From assembly GCA_031278545.1 (NCBI GenBank), contig JAITKF010000024.1, forward strand, positions 1-43,630: DNA of 43,630 nucleotides. The letters run 5' to 3'. Below the pieces are notes generated by a model. It had not been told where the DNA came from, did not search any database, and saw nothing but the letters and a program-made list of their open reading frames with translations. This DNA comes from Prevotellaceae bacterium (GTDB lineage: Bacteria; Bacteroidota; Bacteroidia; Bacteroidales; UBA932). Positions 37,777 to 43,630 of the stretch are shown in pieces; position 1 is the first letter of the stretch, and each line of letters begins with the position of its first letter. Made by a program: the position numbers and the translations under genes.

Positions 37777-39351
37777 TTAGCGTGGATTAGGGGTGAAGCC
37801 TGCCGCGATGACGTCGGACGGGATTTGTATCGCGCAGCGCGGGTCTCTCGGCGCGAGTACATTTTTCGTTACCGTTATTTCTCCGTTTTCGATAGTCCGG
37901 CGGGTAACGGTGATGCCGTATCGTTTCACGTCGAACCAGCGCATGCCCATGTGGATGGTTTCGTGGCGGCGGATGTAGAGCAGGAAGTGAATAAATTTTT
38001 CTTGTTTTCCCGCTTCGATGGTGAATCCGGGTGGCTCCAGTGTTTTTTTCTGGGTTGGTTTTTCTGGTGTGTAATAATTGTAACTATCAACCCATGATTC
38101 AATCTTTGCTTCTGTGACTAAGTTTGCACCTGTTTTGACCGTATTGTTTACCCAGAGTTTCATGTCAGCCAGGGCGGCGGCGTAATTTTTTTTCATAATG
38201 TAGGCTTCGGCGCGGTTGAGCAGGGCTTCTTCGACTGTTAAGGCGGCATATACCGTGCGACGGTAGCCAATGCCGGCGACAGGGTCGGTGTATTCAAACA
38301 GGTAGGGCATGCGCGGTAATAATACTTTATCCATGTTGGTACTCGAATATCTCCACGGACCGCTGTAGAAAGTGTTCTCCGTATAGACGCCCCATGGGCC
38401 TTCGCTCTGTATGGTTTCCGTATTGGCAATAAGGTTTCCGTGCGAATAGCGCGAGCCGACATTGTAGTTGCCGAATACTAATCCTAATTCCGAATAGGCC
38501 GTAATAAGTAGCAAGTTTGCTTTTTCATCGGCGCGGATGTAGGCCTGAGCGACAGGGCCGAGGTAGTCCTGAGGCAGGGTTCCTAGAAACGCATTATCGC
38601 GCAGCATGGTTTGCGGTGCAGCGCCTAAGGCCACGTTCGCATATTCGATGACCTTATCCCATTGCTGGTAGTAGAGGTAAAAGCGGGAGGCGAAGGTATA
38701 TGCCGCATTCCGGTTGAAATGGTATTTCGGTATGTCGTACTGGGAATCGTTAATCAACGGCAGTCCGGCTTCAATGTCGGCGGCCATTTTTTCGTAATCG
38801 TAGGCTACCGAGGGGCGTTCATATTTCGGGGCTAGTTCTGTTTCTGGTTTTTCCATGTAAGGGATGCCCAAATCGGTTTCGGACAGTGTCGGGTGGTAGT
38901 GCTGGCAAAATACATTGGTCAGTATAAAATGTGCGTAGGCGCGGCATATCAACGCTTCGCCTTTGGAGGGGCGCATGTTGTCCGTATCGCCCAGTTCTTC
39001 GATGGCTTGCAATGCATAGTTGGCAGACGCAATAGCGCTATAGCAGGTTGACCATATACTGGCCGGGTTTTCGTTGTCGACTTCTGTTACATCCAGCCAG
39101 CTATACAGTTCTTCCATAAAACGGGTGCCGTTGGGATTCCTCTCTCCATAGAAATCGACATTGTCAGACGACAGTTCGGTACACATAATGTAACTATTCG
39201 TCGGGTAGGCTGAGACTAAAAGTTTCCTCACTTTTTCGGGCGTGTTAACTTCTGCGCGGTTATCGGGCAGTTCGCTCAGGAAATCATTACACGAGATGTT
39301 TGCCAAAGCAACTGCGGTAAACGAAATGAGAATATAGTATTTCTTTTTCAT
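37777..39351 (-). CDS. RagB/SusD family nutrient-uptake outer-membrane protein
   Basis: 524 aa; lipobox ANISC; GEALICRAYAHFILTNVFCQHY; LNRAEAYIMKKNYAAALADM; RRHETIHMGMRWFDVKRYGI. Confidence 0.95.
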   Translation of the reverse strand: MKKKYYILISFTAVALANISCNDFLSELPDNRAEVNTPEKVRKLLVSAYPTNSYIMCTELSSDNVDFYGERNPNGTRFMEELYSWLDVTEVDNENPASIWSTCYSAIASANYALQAIEELGDTDNMRPSKGEALICRAYAHFILTNVFCQHYHPTLSETDLGIPYMEKPETELAPKYERPSVAYDYEKMAADIEAGLPLINDSQYDIPKYHFNRNAAYTFASRFYLYYQQWDKVIEYANVALGAAPQTMLRDNAFLGTLPQDYLGPVAQAYIRADEKANLLLITAYSELGLVFGNYNVGSRYSHGNLIANTETIQSEGPWGVYTENTFYSGPWRYSSTNMDKVLLPRMPYLFEYTDPVAGIGYRRTVYAALTVEEALLNRAEAYIMKKNYAAALADMKLWVNNTVKTGANLVTEAKIESWVDSYNYYTPEKPTQKKTLEPPGFTIEAGKQEKFIHFLLYIRRHETIHMGMRWFDVKRYGITVTRRTIENGEITVTKNVLAPRDPRCAIQIPSDVIAAGFTPNPR

Positions 39352-39371
39352 CGCTATGATTATTTTAAAAA

Positions 39372-42300
39372 TTAAAATCCAACTCGTAAAGTAAGGGTGA
39401 ATTGCTTCGGAACAGGAGCGGCGACACCGCCTGTGTTGAAGAATTCGGGGTCTTGCCCGTTCAGTTTCCGGTCGGCATAAATCAGGAACAGGTTCGTCGC
39501 CTGCAGCTTTAGCGACAGGTTAGATAGACGCCACTGGCGGACCATTTTTTCCGGGAAATCATACGCGATGGAAATTTCTTTCATCCGAATGAAATCGCCG
39601 CTGGCGATGCGCGCCGTCGAATAATTGTAGGCGCTGTATGCGTAGGCCAACTGGTAGTTTTGCTGGCTCTTCCGGACGCTGGCGATTACCGGAATGTCTG
39701 TGATATTTTCATCACCGGGCACCACCCATCGGTTCCGAAACTCTTTTGGCATGGCCGTTAAGTCGGAGTAAGAGTTACTGAATACCGGGTCGAGGCGTAC
39801 GACATTGCCCATCGAATAGGTAATGAATACGTTCAGGCGCCAGTTTTTATATTTTAAAATATTTCCCAAACTCCCCATGTCGGTCGGGTCGGCCGAGCCG
39901 GAGTATTTGAGGAAATCTATTTTGTCGCTTTCCTGAAAATAGATACCCGTACTGGTTATTTCGCCGTCCTGGTTAATAAACATCGGTATCCCGTCTTCGT
40001 TCAATCCTACAAATGGAATCGAAAAGATAGACCGTACCGGATAGCCCTCGAGCGTAAAGCCGGTGCCGGAGACCATATCAATGACCCGTTGAATGTTCTC
40101 TAATTTGGTTACTTCATTGTTGATATGCGCATAGATAAAGTCGGTAGTCCAGCTGAAATCTTCGGTTTGGATATTTTTGGTCGACAGCGTGATCTCGATG
40201 CCGCTGGATTTCATCGTGGCAATGTTTCCCATTTTCAGTATTGCGCCGCCTATGCCCTGTGTCGTAACGGGGGCTATCAGGTCGTAATTATCGCGCCGGT
40301 ACCAGTCGAATTCCAGGTTAATACGATTGTCTAAAAAGCCGAGATTCGTACCGATATTAATTTCATGTTTCTTTTCGTAGGTCAGCGCGCTGTTTTCGGG
40401 GTCAACAATAGTCAGTCCTGATTCGGTAACGCCGCTGGTGGGGCGCCAGGGGTTGTAGCTGCCAATCACCACGCGGGAGTTGGTAACCGACGCCGGGCCG
40501 CGGTCGGCAGTCAAGCTGTACGAGGCACGGAGCGTAAGGTGTGAAAGTATGGGGTCGAACACATTGTTAAAAAAGCTTTCTTCATGCGCATTCCATGCTC
40601 CCGACACATTCCATGTAGGCAACCAGCGGGACGAGGTGCTACGCCCCAATTTATTCGAGCCTTCGTAACGTAGTGTTCCGTTCACCGTGTATCTTCTCTT
40701 ATAGGAATAGGTGGCGTTCCCGATGAAGGCGGCATGGCGCGAGTGGGTATTTCCCAGATAGTAATAATCCGATCCTTCTTCTTTTCCTTTTTTAAATACT
40801 TCGTAGGCATAGAATGGTATTTCGCCCATTGAATACTGCATCCCCCAGCCGCGGAACCACGACAGATGGCGGTCGACGGAGTTTATTTCGGTCGCCCCGT
40901 AGAGATTAATAATATGGGTGTCATCAAATACTTTGTCGTAGGTAATTGCCGCGCGGAAGTCCCAGGAGAGCATACTGTAATCTGTCCGGTTATAGATACC
41001 GCCCTGCGGTAGTACGGTAATCGGCACGGCATATACATCATCAGGGTTGCGGTACAGGAACGGGTTGCTGTCGCGAATAACCGTTGTCGGCATTGCGCGG
41101 TAGGCTAAGGCTTGATTGGAAAAATCGGTGATAGAATGTTCCTGCGAGCTGGCTTGGTATTTTACTGCGCCCAAAGCTGCTACTTCTAATCCCGGAATGA
41201 TTTTCCACTTCAGTTCGCCCTGAAATTTTGTGTCGAGTACATTCAAGTCCATATAATTATTGTCCAATTCGTGGAGAATATTAAAGTCGGCATAGTTCCG
41301 CTTGTAATATATATTCGGATCCAGCGTGCGCGATGTGTTTAGGGCATAGGAATAGGGGTTAATGTCGAAATCGCGTTTTACTGTTCCGCTCACCACATCG
41401 ACACTGCGTGCGAGAGTTCCCGGCGCTTTTTGCCGGCGATAGGCGGTATTGGAAATAAGGTTGATTGACACGTTCGGTAGGAGGTTATACGTTGTATTTA
41501 AGTTGGCCGTATAGCGGTTTACTTGGCTCGATTTTGTCCATCCTTCGTCTACTAACGCGCTCAACGAGGCGTAGAACGATGCCTTATCGTTCCCCGATGT
41601 AATGCTGACGGAATGGTTGTGCATGATGTTATGGTTAAACAGTTGCTCGAACCAGTTGGTATTACGGTATTCCGCTTCGCGGAGGTAGGCATTGCGATAT
41701 ACTTCTAAGTTGATCATTTTCCCGTTGTATATCAGTTCGTACATTTTTCCGTATACGCCGCTTTCACTGGCATTCGCTATTTCGGCTAAATTTAACCAGC
41801 CTTTTTTTTGCATTTCTTGGTAGACTCCCATTTGGTCTTGGGAGTTCATGATGTTAAAATTGGTGTAGCTTGGCACCATCCGGTAGGTAAACTCGCCGGT
41901 ATAGCTAATACGGTTCAGGCCTTTATCACCTTTTTTTGTGGTTACGACAATGACGCCTGCCATGGCGCGCGCGCCGTAAATAGACGTTGCCGAGCCATCT
42001 TTTAGTATTTGGAAACTTTCAATATCTTCGGCATTTAATCCGGCGATGGCCGAACTGATGAGTGTGGTGGCGTCGCCCGACGAAAGGGCGTCGGCGTCTA
42101 CTTCGACGACGTCTTCCAATACAATCCCGTCGACTACCCACAGGGGTTTCGAGCTGCCGTAAATAGACGTCGCTCCGCGTATGCGGATTTTAGGGGCCGT
42201 CCCGAAAGTTCCCGATACATTTTGTACGGATACTCCGGCTGCGCGTCCTTCGAGCGCGCGGCTTACTTCGGCAAGGCCGTCCAGCTTGGCGTCGCTGGCC

Positions 42301-42677
42301 GAGATACTGGTAGCGGCGCCGGTAAAAAGGCGTTTGTCTACCTTGGTCATCCCGGTAACGACCACTTCGGTCAAAGCCACCGCGTCGAGTTCCATATTCA
42401 CGTTAATAATCGAGCGTGAGCCGACTTCTATTTCCTGTGTTTTCATTCCCATAAACGAAAATATAAGCATCGCTTTTTCCGGTACGTTAATAGTGTAACG
42501 TCCGTTCTCGTCGGTAAGTACGGCAATGGTTGCTCCTTTTACAGAGACCGATACTCCCGATAGAGGCGCAACGCCATTTTCTGTTACAACGCCGCTCACC
42601 TGTTGCCCCGATTGCGCCCACAAGGGACCCCATCCTAAGCCGAGCAGGCAAGCGAATAGCACTACGGTTTTTTTCAT
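39372..42677 (-). CDS. SusC/RagA family TonB-linked outer-membrane protein (no STN domain)
   Basis: 1101 aa; VSGVVTENGVAPLSGVSVSVKGATIAVLTDENGRYTI, LTEVVVTGMTKVDKRLFTGAATSISA, SFQILKDGSATSIYGARAMAGVIVVTTKKG. Confidence 0.97.
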   Translation of the reverse strand: MKKTVVLFACLLGLGWGPLWAQSGQQVSGVVTENGVAPLSGVSVSVKGATIAVLTDENGRYTINVPEKAMLIFSFMGMKTQEIEVGSRSIINVNMELDAVALTEVVVTGMTKVDKRLFTGAATSISASDAKLDGLAEVSRALEGRAAGVSVQNVSGTFGTAPKIRIRGATSIYGSSKPLWVVDGIVLEDVVEVDADALSSGDATTLISSAIAGLNAEDIESFQILKDGSATSIYGARAMAGVIVVTTKKGDKGLNRISYTGEFTYRMVPSYTNFNIMNSQDQMGVYQEMQKKGWLNLAEIANASESGVYGKMYELIYNGKMINLEVYRNAYLREAEYRNTNWFEQLFNHNIMHNHSVSITSGNDKASFYASLSALVDEGWTKSSQVNRYTANLNTTYNLLPNVSINLISNTAYRRQKAPGTLARSVDVVSGTVKRDFDINPYSYALNTSRTLDPNIYYKRNYADFNILHELDNNYMDLNVLDTKFQGELKWKIIPGLEVAALGAVKYQASSQEHSITDFSNQALAYRAMPTTVIRDSNPFLYRNPDDVYAVPITVLPQGGIYNRTDYSMLSWDFRAAITYDKVFDDTHIINLYGATEINSVDRHLSWFRGWGMQYSMGEIPFYAYEVFKKGKEEGSDYYYLGNTHSRHAAFIGNATYSYKRRYTVNGTLRYEGSNKLGRSTSSRWLPTWNVSGAWNAHEESFFNNVFDPILSHLTLRASYSLTADRGPASVTNSRVVIGSYNPWRPTSGVTESGLTIVDPENSALTYEKKHEINIGTNLGFLDNRINLEFDWYRRDNYDLIAPVTTQGIGGAILKMGNIATMKSSGIEITLSTKNIQTEDFSWTTDFIYAHINNEVTKLENIQRVIDMVSGTGFTLEGYPVRSIFSIPFVGLNEDGIPMFINQDGEITSTGIYFQESDKIDFLKYSGSADPTDMGSLGNILKYKNWRLNVFITYSMGNVVRLDPVFSNSYSDLTAMPKEFRNRWVVPGDENITDIPVIASVRKSQQNYQLAYAYSAYNYSTARIASGDFIRMKEISIAYDFPEKMVRQWRLSNLSLKLQATNLFLIYADRKLNGQDPEFFNTGGVAAPVPKQFTLTLRVGF

Positions 42678-42755
42678 AAAAAATTATTTATTAATAAATA
42701 CATATATATCTTCGAGCTGTTTCAATACTTTAATATGAAAATAGCAAAATTGGAA

Positions 42756-42763
42756 CAAAAGTA
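42756..42763 (-). promoter_or_regulatory. Putative -7 box (TACTTTTG on the minus strand) upstream of the second susC-like gene
   Basis: CAAAAGTA on the plus strand, about 79 bp upstream of the start; matches TAnnTTTG. Confidence 0.4.
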
Positions 42764-42817
42764 GTAAAATTTTTTATATTCGGAAAATATTATTTGTTAA
42801 GGCAAGGGTTGGCAGGT

Positions 42818-42848
42818 TCAAGTAGCAAATACAACTGAATTATTCTAG
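42818..42848 (-). pseudogene. Vestigial 3' end of an IS30-family transposase gene
   Basis: The minus strand reads AATAATTCAGTTGTATTTGCTACTTGA = NNSVVFAT*, corresponding to LNNPVAFAT* of the IS30 remnant ending at 11689. About 32 bp align with 4 mismatches. Confidence 0.6.
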
Positions 42849-42985
42849 GCTGCCCCCGCAGGCCTTCCCCGACGAAGAATACTATCAATAGGAAATGATA
42901 ACCATTCGTCCACCCCCGCTGGCGGGATGCCCGTAGGGCAGGGGGAATAGTTCTTAATTCAAAAAAATCCTCTCTTTTCAACTTT

Positions 42986-43017
42986 TTTGGCTGGTTTTAA
43001 AAAAAGTCATATCTTTG
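42986..43017 (+). promoter_or_regulatory. Bacteroidetes-type promoter upstream of the inverted 27-bp sites
   Basis: TTTG (42986-42989), N20, TATCTTTG (43010-43017). Confidence 0.65.
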
Positions 43018-43032
43018 CCGCCAGTTCAATCG

Positions 43033-43059
43033 TTGATTAAATTATTTAGTTAATCAAAA
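43033..43059 (+). repeat. 27-bp dyad site, left copy
   Basis: TTGATTAA-ATTATTTAG-TTAATCAA-AA. Confidence 0.9.
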
Positions 43060-43105
43060 TCCCTTTCTTCTTTTTCCTCTCTCTCATTTTTAATCATTTC
43101 TATCG

Positions 43106-43141
43106 TCCGGCGTCCATTTTGTCTCCGGCGCCCATTTTGTC
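43106..43141. repeat. 18-bp tandem duplication in the leader region
   Basis: TCCGGCGTCCATTTTGTC followed by TCCGGCGCCCATTTTGTC (one mismatch). Confidence 0.85.
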
Positions 43142-43371
43142 TGTTTTATTTTTATAAAATCCTTATTCTCTTTTACTTATTATTTGCCATTTTCTTTAAA
43201 ATATAATCATTCTTCCCCTTTTTCGTTCTGTACTTTTTGCCTTTCAACGCTCTGTTTTCATATCTATTAAGGCAGCCTAAACAAGCTCATTTGCCCCTTG
43301 ATTCCTCCCAAAATTCGTCTCTTTCCACAAAAACTGTCCTCTTTTCTTCTGATTTTCAACCGTTGCAATTT

Positions 43372-43398
43372 TTTTGATTAACTAAATAATTTAATCAA
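43372..43398 (-). repeat. 27-bp dyad site, right copy (exact inverted copy of 43033-43059)
   Basis: TTTTGATTAACTAAATAATTTAATCAA is the exact reverse complement of the left copy. Confidence 0.9.
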
Positions 43399-43448
43399 AA
43401 ACCGACAACCTTTAATAAATGAAAATAAATAAATTAAATAACATTACA

Positions 43449-43630
43449 ATGAAGAGACTAATTTTACTATCAGCTTTAACGCTATCCATGACGACTATTT
43501 GTGGACAGCAAAGCGTGGTGCGCGTTGAGCAGCTCGGCGCCGATTACGTCGCCACGCTGCCGACCGTCAGTTTCCGCGTCTACTGGGATACGCCGCCCGA
43601 CAACGTGCGCCATCTCGACAGCGTGTGGCT
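43449..43630 (+). CDS. N-terminal part of a secreted protein, truncated by the window end
   Basis: ATG at 43449: MKRLILLSALTLSMTTICGQQSVVRVEQLGADYVATLPTVSFRVYWDTPPDNVRHLDSVW..., with a signal-peptide-like N-terminus and an open frame to the end. Confidence 0.75.
   Translation, partial: MKRLILLSALTLSMTTICGQQSVVRVEQLGADYVATLPTVSFRVYWDTPPDNVRHLDSVW

Noticed and set aside
43060-43371. Definite invertible promoter call
   Set aside because: Inverted sites are present, but I found no convincing TAnnTTTG promoter inside the segment and no recombinase gene in the window, so it is reported only as one hypothesis.
1-43630. tRNA, rRNA or known riboswitch genes
   Set aside because: No recognisable tRNA or rRNA sequence was seen by eye. 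A tRNAscan/Infernal run would be decisive but could not be done.

Overview
The window is Bacteroidales-like DNA, judged from TTTG-N20-TAnnTTTG promoters, SusC/SusD pairs and the type IX secretion protein SprA. The left part (about 1-10.4 kb) looks like core genome: DUF4254, polyprenyl synthetase, ruvA, sprA and gcvH. After a patch of decayed insertion sequences (about 10.7-11.7 kb) comes a roughly 31-kb glycan-utilization region. It holds a DUF4965/glutaminase-like protein, two GH92-type enzymes, a GH31-type enzyme, an esterase, a XylR-like AraC regulator, an ECF sigma/FecR/SusC(STN)/SusD locus, and a second SusC/SusD/metallohydrolase/DUF4302 locus. The most unusual content is non-coding. Three tandem arrays with a ~41-bp period share the architecture TTCCGC-loop-GCGGA-TGTCC and sit in the gaps of the sigma/FecR/SusCD locus. 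In one array the hairpin core is flipped in the last units while the flanks keep their orientation. Near the right edge, two identical 27-bp sites in inverted orientation enclose 312 bp between a Bacteroidetes-type promoter and a truncated gene. Vestigial IS30-type transposase ends lie at both edges of the glycan region. All calls come from reading the sequence and the supplied ORF translations; no database searches were run.
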